Below are positions 9,630 through 19,522 of a stretch of DNA of 64,000 nt, piece after piece; position 1 is the stretch's first letter, and every line of letters starts with the position of its first letter. Under the pieces are notes generated by a model. That model was not told where the DNA came from. It saw only the letters and a program-made list of their open reading frames with translations, and searched no databases. Origin of the DNA: Rosellinia necatrix (lineage: Eukaryota > Ascomycota > Sordariomycetes > Xylariales > Xylariaceae); assembly GCA_021209875.1 (NCBI GenBank), contig JAGYVD010000008.1, forward strand, positions 434,001-498,000, read 5' to 3'. A program made the position numbers and the translations under genes.

Positions 9630-12385
9630 TCACTTAATAATAATATCCCGCCGACCCCTCCCCGGCTTCTCCTGAATATATCCATCAACACAGACGCCAC
9701 GGATGCGGTACGACGCGAGCGGGTAGGAGCGGCAAATGAGGAGGTTTCCGGCGCCGGTGTCGACGCAGCCGTAGTTACGAAAGAGGTGCCTCAAGCCATG
9801 CGTGAAGTCGGAGCGCACGAGGGCGCGGCCACGCGGGACTCCGCCGCCGCCGCCATCCGGGAACGGGACGGGCTTCCCGCTCTTGGTGGAGCGGCACAGG
9901 GCGGCGTGGCGGCGGTGGAAGCGGGGGTCGCCGCCGAAGGCGACGACGTCGAAGGTCTTGCCGAGGTCGCCGATCTGGACGAGGCCGAGGCCGTCGCGCA
10001 GCGTGATGCGGTCGTCGCGGTCGCGGTCGCCGGCGCCGGCGACGGCGCTGCCCAGCGAGCCGCCCTGGACGGCGGCCAGGGCGCCGAAGACGAGCGCGAA
10101 CGGGGCCGTCACGACGCACCCGCAGTTGACGCGCAGCTCGCACGAGACGCGCGCGGTGCTGCCGCGCGCCAGCCGCGACTCGCAGCCCGAGATGGCCCCG
10201 AGGCGCAGGTTCATCGACAGGTTGTGCGTGCGCAGGAGCGCCGGGCACGCGGGCTCGGCCCAGACGGTGCCGGACACGCAGCGGTCGGCCCAGCCGTCCG
10301 GGCGCGCGCTCGGGTCCGTCGTCGCCCACTGCGGGTCGAGCTCGTACAGCAGGCGGCGGCGGTACGCGAGCACGTCGCTCCCCGGGTCCAGGAGGCAGCC
10401 GAGGATGGTGGCGCACTCGGCGAGCGTCCGGCCCGTCTCGTCCCCGCTGACGTCGACCGGCGGCCGCCGGGCGTCGTCGTCGTGCGCCGGGATCCTCTGG
10501 CTGCGCTTGGCGAACCCGTTGCTCAGCTTCTTCCCGCCGTTGCAACCCCGCAGGACGAAGTGGAACTGCGGGTTCTCCTCCTTCAGGTGGATGCTCATCA
10601 GCTTGCGCGGCTTGCCGAGCAGGCCCGTCACGCCCACGACCTCGGCCCGGCCGTTCTTTCGCAGGACGCCCAGCTGCGTGACGCCGGCGAAGATGTCGGT
10701 CTTGATGGGGTTTTCCTTCATCTGCTTTTTTCGCTGGCCCTTGCCTGCGGCGCCGCCCTCTGCTTTCTCCATTGCCTGCTCTTCGATGGCTTCTTCGGGG
10801 CCGTCCTCGCCGCTCTGTTGCTCGATCTGATCCTCGCTCTCTTCCTCGTCCTCGTCCTCTTCATTTGTCTTCTCGCCCGTCTCCCCCACAACCCCCTCCT
10901 CGACCCCTACCTCCGCATTTGGGTCGTGCTTCTGGTCAACCACGGGGATCCAATCCCACTCGCCCCTATCTCGCGGACTAACGGCGAGCCTGGTCCATGC
11001 AAGACCTGTCTGGGTAGATAACCTCTGGAAAAACGCCAGTGATATCTTCTCAAGGTCGTCCCCAACTATTATCGTCTCAATTTCCTGTGGCGAGAAAAGT
11101 CCACTAAAGATTCCGAGAAGACCTCTGAAGATATCCTCCATCCGCCCGCATTCCCTGGGGGTGATAGAGATGGCTGAGAATATATTGCCGACACCCTTTT
11201 GGTTCGCTCTCCACCAGTACTGACCACCGTTGATGATATCCGTTCTGGCAGCCTCGATACCCTTCACCATCGTCTGTCGGAACCTCAAGGTGCGTAAATC
11301 GTCGTCTATGAGTGCCAGTACATCTGCATCATTCAGTGTTAGAGACAACACCGTCTTGGATGTGGGGGTAGATGTTTCCAAAAGTATGGGAAGCTTCCCG
11401 GACCCCATTCCAAGGGGCTGTTGGGCCGTCATGGCAGAGAGTGTTTGGATGTATGAAATTCACTTACACTCGATTGACATCGTGCTCACGTTTCTAGGTC
11501 GGTCGATCCAGGCGTACAACTTGCTTGCCTTATCCCTACAATCATAGGCTAGTTCCATCCATTGATGGAGGGACCCTATGTTGGACATTTTTCTCCTCGT
11601 CACTCCTATGATCTCGATGTTCTTCCCCACTGTATATCGCGTATTAGTTATTGAAAACCCCTCTATCTTTCCGGGAAACGTAGGAAATCGGAAGAGACGA
11701 GTCGAGTGATGAATCAGAGAAATTGATTTCGCAAGTACTTACGTATCATCTCTTGGAATGTCCAGACTCGGGTGAAATACTTGTTGCTGAACAGCGACAT
11801 GACGTGATTGGCGCACGTATTATAGCAGTTCATCACGCCCAAATCAATACCGGCAGACTTCAGCATGGCCTTGGGCATCTCGTCCCGTATCCAGGTTTCC
11901 TTCTCGGCCCATCGCGCATGGCGCTCCCCCAATCCTGGAGCCAGCATCTGGGACCCCGAAATCATCGATGCTCCGCCGATGTTGGATTGGATATGGTCGA
12001 GGAACTTCAAGTCGTCGGCGATTTGTTCGGGGTTGAACGCCTTGGGCGTGTCCATGAGAAGGTAGCAGTTCCGGGCCTGCTTGTAATACTGGAACATTTT
12101 GGAGAGTTCTTCGGATTCATGTTGCTTGTCGCTCTTGTTGATGCAAAGCGAGTCCACCCACATGCATTTCACATCTTGCCGGCGCATCAATTTTTTGAAT
12201 TGGGCTATCTTCTTCTCGGATATCCTCACGAGCCAGTTGACGCCGTCTATTTTGCAGTCGTACTCCTCGACCTCAGCTCCCCAGCAATAGGAGACAATGT
12301 CGTATTCGTAAGTCCGTCCACCGGTGTCGAAGACGAAGAACTTGTCGTTTTCACGACAGAGAAGGTATCGCGGCGTAAACGCCAT
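9630..12385 (-). CDS. HET-domain protein with long C-terminal region
   Basis: Three exons: 12385-11743, 11629-11490 and 11417-9630, giving 856 residues. The first intron has a GTAAGT donor and a CTAATACGCGATATACAG acceptor. The second uses GTGAGC because the better-looking GTAAGT further on breaks the frame. The ATG at 12385 is the first in frame. The HET domain shows YDIVSYCWG, MWVDSLCINKSD and RVWTFQEM. It is followed by the block typical of this HET subclass (RECGRMEDIFRGLLGIFSGL), then an acidic linker (EEDEDEEESEDQ) and a basic patch. About 270 Cys-containing residues of unknown role close the protein. HET proteins trigger regulated cell death when incompatible alleles meet. The partner here is unknown. 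The open frame is complete, in contrast to the relics beside it. Confidence 0.88.
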
Positions 12386-13275
12386 GGTGACCTGAGCGTT
12401 TCTCTTAGACAACGAAGTCTGCGGTACCTGGCAAGGTGCGGCGTGTTTGCTACATTCACACAAAGAGCCCACGACGAGTATCAAGTTCAAGATGTCAACG
12501 GAAGTGGTGAGACGGGGGGAGGGGGGGGGGAGAGCTGAGGATATGGTAGTGTATTTCAGGCGCGAACCACTACTGCCAAGGCAAGCAAGGCATCCTGTTC
12601 TTATTCTATTTCCGTCTCGTCTCTCACCCTCGTAGAATTAATTAAGCCACTGATCTATCGCGTCGTAGAATTCACCGGGCTCCCAGTCCAGAATAGGAGC
12701 GTGACTCGAAATCCAGCTAGCCGAAGATAGGGGTATTCATTATCCTGCTGCCACGGGCCAATCCAGATGCTGGTTATTTCAGCCCCAGCTGCACGGCCCT
12801 GGTCGGCCCTGGTGTTGACCCAGGATGCGCCTGCACGAGGAGGCCCTGAACCCACCCGTGGGCATTTCGCATCGTGAAAACAGCCTACGCCTACATGACT
12901 GTGCCTACATGACTGTGTGCCTATCTAATACCGGCATCATCTTAGCTCGGTAGCTCGAGAAAGGAGTGCCCCCACCGTCGACCGTCGACCGTCGACCGGG
13001 GTGGCGGGGTAGACAGCCAATTTTGTGTGTCTCGCTTCGCAACGACGGCGTCCCTGGGGCGTCGTAGCTGAACGTAAAGGAAGGACCTTACAGCGAATCT
13101 TGATGATTGTATGCGACAGGGTCGGGCGTAGTAGTAGTAGTAGCGCCTATGTCGGCGCCTCCAGACCATTTGTGAGTCGTTGAACTAACTTGCCTTTTAG
13201 CTTCTGTGGGACGGGAATGGTACCATGTACCATCACGAAGGAATATGTAGGGGCAAGGGGGTTATGCGTGCAGGC

Positions 13276-13307
13276 GTGCAGAAGTGCAGAAGTGCAGAAG
13301 TGCAGAA
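13276..13307. repeat. Tandem GTGCAGAA octamer
   Basis: Four direct copies of GTGCAGAA. Confidence 0.85.
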
Positions 13308-14525
13308 GGAGGTTTATGTTGGGCAGAATGTTGATCATGTCTTGAGTAGTTAATGCTGCTAGATGGAATTGGGCAAAAGGAACCGAGCCAGGACCCACTA
13401 ACCGCACCCCGTATCCAGGCGTTTGCGGGATGGGCTAGACCTATTGCGTGGTGTACCTGGCTACCTACAAGCTAGGTAGTTATAAGAGGTATCGACTTAC
13501 TGACCTCCAACAGCTCATTTGTCAGATTGATTGATATTGATTTTACAAGTATGAAGTAGCTATAAGATAGATATAAACAAAGGCCGGGTAAAACAAGACT
13601 GAAACGAACGGCTTAGCTCTCTGCCTTTGATAAGCAGATCATAATATTAGTTAATAGATAAAAGTGGGATAGTTCAGGACCAAAATGTGTGGTGTTTTGG
13701 CATTCCAAGGCAGGCAGCGCAGGTAACCTACCTACTGCCTACCTAGGTAGTTATACACTATGTATCATTATAAACTATAAATAGATAGGCATGCCCAGCG
13801 GTGTTCTGCCCCACCTCCACAGTGATGTGGATGCCACCAAGACGGGATTCATCTATCTAGTCCAGATAATACACGGGATGACCCGCGAGCGGTAAAAATA
13901 AAGATTCAATTTGAAGAGATATAGTTATATTTACCGGGTTTGGTTAACGCAAAGTTGTAGGTTGGAATTGATAACATGGTAAATATTCTATGATTCCGGT
14001 AAGGCAATAATTGGGGGCGACATTGAGTACACCCTACAGGCCAGGTAAGCCGTCGCGTCGAGTCGAGTCGTATGATCTTTAGCAACATGATGGTGTTATT
14101 CTCGCGTTCAAGTTACAGGTAATTAATTATACCCCGGCATAACTACCTACTTATATGCTTATCAATGTACAACTACACTACTTCCCGAGGTCGTATGTTC
14201 CGATGTATAAAGCGGATTTCGGGCTCTCAAATGCCGGCGCATATGGTGTCCAAAGGTAAATATAGGCGTGCACTTACCTGTATTTACGTATAAGCACCTC
14301 ATTCTGTATTTTACTGGGAACGCAACTTATCGGGATCGGACTTGGGATGGGGATTCCGCGCCGCGCCCAGTCTCACCGCGATGTGATGTGGGGTGCTATG
14401 TTTTGTTAGTTAGTTATTGCTTGGTAGCGAGAAAACGTGCCTCGGCAAGTCCACGCTTTCCACTTAGCTAGCTACCTTACCAGTGTCTCATCGGCCCTGC
14501 GTTAGCCGCTTTTATGCCAACGAAG

Positions 14526-14542
14526 CACACACATACACACAT

Positions 14543-14575
<33 letters not shown>

Positions 14576-14610
14576 CGCACATACGCACATACATACATAC
14601 ATACACATAC
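14526..14610. repeat. Compound (CA)n/(CATA)n microsatellite
   Basis: CA repeats are interrupted by CATA units and grade into ACATACAT. The tract lies about 270 bp upstream of the FAT1-like start. Confidence 0.95.
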
Positions 14611-14701
14611 GGCATGATCCTGTTGATCCTGTTGGCCATTGATTCTGCAATGTCTTGTGTGCACGGCGTATCGTCCATCCTCGTTGTCTCACCCTACCCG
14701 C

Positions 14702-14753
14702 AGCATAGCAACATAGCAACACAGCAACATAGCAACATAGCAACATCGCAGCA
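14702..14753. repeat. (AGCAACAT)n minisatellite
   Basis: About six near-copies of AGCAACAT lie about 125 bp upstream of the FAT1-like start codon. Confidence 0.85.
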
Positions 14754-14876
14754 TTCGGATTATCCCCTCCCAAAATATGTCGTGTAAGTTTTAGTCATGT
14801 CCCGTCTGGCAATCCATTCGATTGGCAATTGGCCAAGTAAACCAAGTAACAGACAGGCAAAGGGGGTTGCGCTGAC

Positions 14877-16974
14877 ATGAGCCCAGTGGCAACCATCGCC
14901 GGTGCGGCCGCAGCCGCACTCACGGCCGGCATGTACCTGGATGCCCGCTTTCTCATCCGAAATGATCTTCGCCAGGGGAATAAATACCTCCGCCAGCTCA
15001 TGGTCACCCGATATCTCGCCCAGAAGGCGCGGGAGAACAAGCTGCTGACATACAACATCTTCGAGGACAGGGCCGGCACCCCCGAGGGCGACAACCTGTG
15101 CCTCATATTCGAGGGCCGGCAATGGACTTACACCGAATTCTATCACGCCATCCAGCCGGTTGCGAACTGGCTCCTCAAGGACCTGGGCATCAAGAAAGGC
15201 GAGGTCGTAGCGGTCAATGGGGGGAACACGCCCGAATACCTCATGATCATACTCGCCTTGGAAGCCATCGGCGCCGCCTCCGCGCTGCTCAACTGCAATC
15301 TCGCGGGGAATGCCATCGTCCACAGCACCAAGGTATCCACGTCACGCTACCTCATCGCAGACCAGCAGGTGCGGAATCTGGTTTCCCCGGTCGAGTCGGA
15401 GCTCAAGAACGAGGGCGTGGACACCGTCTACTACAGCCCGGACTCCGTGCGGGCGCTCAAGGACACCGAGCCTCTGCCCGAGGAGCGCGTGGCGGGCCTG
15501 AGCCTCACCGACATCACCTACCTGCTGTACACGTCCGGCACGACCGGGCTGCCGAAGGGCGTCGTCATCCCGCGCCTGCGGACGCTGCTCCTCGGCAAGC
15601 TCGTCAGCGGGTACCTGGGGCTGGCGCCGGGCGACCGCATGTACACGTGCCTGCCGCTCTACCACGCGTCGGCGCTGGCGCTGTGCGCGCTGCCGGTGTT
15701 CTTCGGCGGGGCGGCGGTGGCGCTGGGGCGGCGGTTCGGGCACGCGACGTTCTGGCCCGAGGTGCACGCGTCCGGGGCGACGCACGTCCAGTACGTCGGG
15801 GAGCTGTGCCGGTACCTCGTGAACGCGGCGCCCGGCCCGCTCGACCGCGGCCACGGCGTGCGCGTGGCCTGGGGCAACGGCATGCGCCCGGACGTCTGGG
15901 ACCGCTTCCGCGACCGCTTCGGCGTCGAGTGCGTCAACGAGCTGTACGGCGCGAGCGACGGCATGTTCGCCACCATGAACGCCAACCGCGGCGACTTCAC
16001 GCGGCACGCCCTCGCCGTGCGCGGCCCGCTCTGGCACCTGCTCAACCGCGACGAGAGGCGCGTGCTCGTCGAGCCCGACACGCAGGAGGTGCTCCGCGAC
16101 AAGGACGGCTGGGCGATCGAGGCGAAGGCGGACGAGGTCGGGGAGATGATCAGCCGGAGTAAGTTCTGCAAAGCTACTAAGACTCAAACTCACCCCTCCC
16201 CTTCCCCCACCCTTCCCCTCCCAGAAGATGAAAAAAAACTAACACCGGGGCGGGGGGGGTGGCGGCCCATCATAGTGGACGCGGCCGACCCAGACCAGGG
16301 CACGCCACAGTACTTCGGCAACAAGTCGGCGACGGAGAAGCGGCGGGTGGCGGACGTGTTCCGCAAGGGGGACCTCTGGTTCCGGTCCGGGGATCTGTTC
16401 AAACTCGACGGCCAGGGCCGGCTGTACTTCGTCGACCGGCTCGGGGACACGTTCCGGTGGCGGTCGGAGAACGTGTCGACGAGCGAGGTGGCCGACGTCG
16501 TCGGCGCGTTCCCGCAGGTGGCCGAGACCAACGTCTACGGCGTGCTGGTGCCCAACGCCGACGGGCGCGCCGGGTGCGCCGCCCTAGTGCCCACGTCGAC
16601 AGCGACAGCGACAGCGATAGCGACAGCGACAATGGGAGCAGGTGGTGCGGGAGCAGGGACTACCTCTGCCGCCGCTGCCGCCGCCTCCGCCGCTGATCCC
16701 GAGATCGACTTCGCGGCCCTCGCGGAGCACTGCCTCGCGAGGCTCCCGCGCTACGCCGTGCCGCTCTTCCTGCGCGTCACCGACAGCCTCGACTACACCG
16801 GCACGCACAAGATGCAGAAGCAGAAGCTGCGCGCCCAGGGCATCGACCTCGCGGCCATCCGGGCGTCGTCCGCCGGGGACCGGGTCTACTGGCTGCCCCC
16901 CCGGCGCGAGGGCGTACGTGCCGTTCGCGCAGGCGGATCTCGACGACGTCAGGGCCGGGAAGGTCCGGCTGTGA
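14877..16974 (+). CDS. Very-long-chain acyl-CoA synthetase / fatty acid transporter, FAT1-like, 3' frameshift
   Basis: AMP-forming ligase of the FATP/FAT1 family, which activates long and very-long-chain fatty acids and couples this to uptake, usually at the peroxisome, lipid droplet or plasma membrane. The N-terminus has a hydrophobic segment. Visible motifs are YTSGTTGLPKG (AMP binding), NELYGASDG, RSGDLFKLDGQGRLYFVDRLGDTFRW and THKMQKQKLR. An intron at 16159-16275 (GTAAGT donor, ATAG acceptor) is 117 nt long and keeps the frame when read through. Near the end a run of seven C (16896-16902) throws the frame to a stop at 16979. With six C it gives WLPPGARAYVPF...GKVRL and a stop at 16974, the ending expected of the family. 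A TATATA/Ala-rich insertion near residues 577-606 comes from a microsatellite. Confidence 0.85.
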
Positions 16975-16979
16975 TCTAA

Positions 16980-18103
16980 ATATGGGGGGAGGGGGGGCTG
17001 TTTCGTAAGATAGGCTCATGGGCGCGTCTAGGTTGAAACAGGTACATGAATAATGCTCTATGGCGATACTACAGCTTTATCAGAAGTGTTCTAGACTCCA
17101 GGGAGAGCGAGTATTCCAAAGGCTGATGAAATCACGTTAGACGAGGTTATCTTGGGCCGGTAGAGGTTTCAATCCTTATTACTAGCGGGGGGGACACTCG
17201 CCGAGCGAAGGCCTCAGGTACATCTAAATAATAAATATTATAAATATAGGCCCGAAGAAACGTAATGAGCACGTTATAAGCTGGTAATTAGGCGCATATG
17301 ACCCTCTCGGCGACACTCCCGCGAGAAACAAAACTATATGTGGTAGGTGTATGCCTTGATCTGTTAGACCTGGCTGGTAGCCAGGCAGCAGCAGCCCGAC
17401 AAGACATTTTTGCCCCTAGACGATGTCAGTTTTCTTGTGTCAGATCCTATTATTACCATAGTCATTTATGTCGTTTAGATAGTGTTACATTCGGGGAAAT
17501 CAACCACACATAATGGTATCGTGACACACATTATTCGGAGTCCTGTGTCGGGCAAGCTCAGCGCGAGGGGCATGGTTACCCAGATAGATTCGTGGCATTT
17601 GCAACTACTGCACGGGTGCCGTGAGTCTTATGGTCCACGCCAAAACTTGTTTTTTATTTTTATTTTTTTATTTTTATTTTTTTTTCCTTGTGTCAGACTG
17701 GGGCGAGTAGTGTAGATAGATAGGATGTTTTTCCGCTAAAAACAAGAAATACTTGCGCTATCTACCTAGGCTGACTACTGATCACCAGGGTTCCTCTAAC
17801 GAGAGGTATTTCGCACGAATTCCTAGAGCTATTCCAATGAGTGTCGTCCGGCGGCACTCTGACAGTATATAGACAAGGTCCTTTTTTTTTTTTCCCCGTT
17901 ACGGGGATAATGTCACCAATATAAAATAAAACATAACGCCAGATTTCCCACCCAAGCACCCAACTTTCAACCTCGACCCAATCCCCCCCCCCCGGCGACT
18001 TAATACATGATATTACCACAAGGCAGTAGATGCAGAACAAACCCCCCCCCAACGACCCACCAACACCGGATCCAGAGACGGACCTAAAAGCACGCGCCTC
18101 GTT
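16980..18103. other. Intergenic spacer
   Basis: Short open frames without recognisable domains. A T-rich tract with interspersed A lies at about 17648-17692. Nothing else is identified. Confidence 0.5.
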
Positions 18104-18295
18104 ATGACCAGAAATTCCGGGGTCCGTGGGGGATGGGAAATCGCCGCCATCGCCGCCGCCGTCTCCCTATCGGTGGCCACGGTCGCCGTGCTTGCGAGGT
18201 ACGACATCACCCTCGCGGCCCTCGCGGCGCTGCTGGCGACGCTGATAAAATCGCTCGTGCTCGTCATCCTTGAAGAGGGTAATTTTCTTCTTCTT

Positions 18296-18326
<31 letters not shown>

Positions 18327-18990
18327 GCTCACGTAGGGCGTTTTAATTCGAATGCTGACTCGGGCCGCCGGATAATAGTCATCAGCCCTTCGAGGTGGTC
18401 TTGGTTCCGGGCTCCGCGTCCCCTGTACCCCCAGCTAGAGACCCTCGACCAGGCCAGCCGGGGACCCCTGGGGGGGGGGGAGGTTGTTGAATTTACCTGG
18501 TTCGGGTGCATTCGGCTGTAAGATCAAAACACAACATCTTATTCTGAGTGAGGTAGGGCGGGGACGACATGAGAGCTGATAACGTCCAAAAAAAAAAATA
18601 AAAGAAAAAAAAAAGCCACCCCTCGACGATTCGCCGCCGCGGTCCTCGTGCTGTCCCTCGGGACGAGCACCTTCACGCAGCAGGCGATACGGAGCGTGGC
18701 GTGACGTACTCGTCCCTCGGCATCTGTAGCAAGTGCGTCGACGTGATCCCCGCAGATGGGCTACGCGTGTCACGGATCACGCCCCTTTCCCCCCCCCCTC
18801 CGCCCCCTGCTGTACTACGGCCTGGGAGAAGGAATATCAGAAAGGGGGGGAGGAGGGGGGAATTAGAGACCGGGCAGCACGGTTTGAGCCACGATGCCAT
18901 ACGCGGAAGAGTATGTCTTCAAAGAGACCCAAAGGGCGGCTTGGGGACTGCAGGACAATACTATCAGGCCACCCGGGTGACTCCTGAGCC
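18104..18990 (+). pseudogene. Relic of a DUF3176-type membrane protein
   Basis: The first block (MTRNSGVRGGWEIAAIAAAV...LVLVILEE) has two hydrophobic segments. It is followed by an apparent intron, 18278-18326, made almost wholly of TTC repeats and ending in TTCTTAG. The next block contains RWSWFRAPRPLY and LETLDQASRGPLG, the hallmark of fungal DUF3176 proteins. After about 130 bp of unrelated A-rich sequence come FAAAVLVLSLGTSTFTQQAIR and, in another frame, YSSLGICSKCVDV, again family hallmarks. The normal protein exceeds 500 residues. Here most of the middle and all of the C-terminal half are missing and the frames do not join. The family is of unknown function, anchored in the membrane, and often lies in accessory regions. 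Confidence 0.65.
18282..18326. repeat. (TTC)n tract inside a putative intron
   Basis: About 14 TTC units, ending in TTAG. They may serve as the polypyrimidine tract of the first intron in the DUF3176 relic. Confidence 0.85.
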
Positions 18991-19522
18991 TTTTCAATCG
19001 CATAGATTACCTAGTTGAAGTTATTGATTTATAATGCATATATATATATACCCCTTTAAGTGCTAGTTCCAGCAGGTTAGGAGATAATTCACGGGAGAGA
19101 GCCTTGAAGTGGATAAGAGCAGAGGTTGAGTAATCATGGCCAAACAGGCCTTTTGGAATTCGTTCGCATCTTCTCATCAAAAAAAAAAAAAAATACACGC
19201 TCTTAGACGATGATATGAAAACGAAAATGAAAGACCGTGTGCGATGCTGCCACGACTAGGAATATTCAATCCGGGATCCTAGTCCCCCTCATACAAAAAG
19301 CAAAGTTCGGAATTATCTTGCTCGAACCACTCAGCTCTTGAAACCGTCATGCTACAGCGGTCGGAACCCTCGACCTCAGCCTAATAACCGAGGCTTTGAC
19401 TATGTAGAATAGATACAAAGGGAAAAAAACTGAGTGACGTCGATATGCACTGATGCAAAAAGGGACGACAAGGATAGTGTGGAAGATTGAACGATGGCAT
19501 CCTCAAGGAGGAGAAATATTGA
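18991..19522. other. Intergenic spacer
   Basis: No gene seen. It contains a short TA run near 19038 and a poly(A) run near 19180. It lies between the DUF3176 relic and the 3' end of the FHA gene. Confidence 0.5.

Larger units (their letters stand above)
12386..14876. other. Long intergenic region with tandem repeats
   Basis: About 2.5 kb between the divergent HET and FAT1-like genes. It contains three copies of CCGTCGA near 12975-12997, an 8-bp repeat near 13276, CCTA/TAGG tracts near 13480-13755, a CA-rich microsatellite at 14526-14610 and an AGCAACAT repeat at 14702-14753. I see no coding sequence. It must contain both promoters. Confidence 0.6.

Noticed and set aside
9802..10830. Long open frame (342 codons) opposite the HET gene
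   Set aside because: It is Arg/Ser/Pro-rich antisense shadow of a GC-rich coding exon. The HET frame on the other strand has recognisable motifs.
11438..11482. Alternative donor GTAAGT near 11478 for the second HET intron
   Set aside because: It has the better consensus but leaves the next exon out of frame. The GTGAGC donor at 11489 keeps the frame.
12973..12998. Three GTCGAC-containing 7-mers as an operator-like site
   Set aside because: A simple tandem duplication far from both neighbouring start codons, with no known fungal regulator matched.
15342..16193. 283-codon open frame opposite the FAT1-like gene
   Set aside because: Shadow frame rich in Val/Ala/Arg from high third-position GC. 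The sense frame has all acyl-CoA synthetase motifs.
19250..19400. Possible tRNA (GGTCGG...GGTTCGAG-like boxes)
   Set aside because: No seven-base acceptor stem or proper anticodon arm could be formed on either strand.
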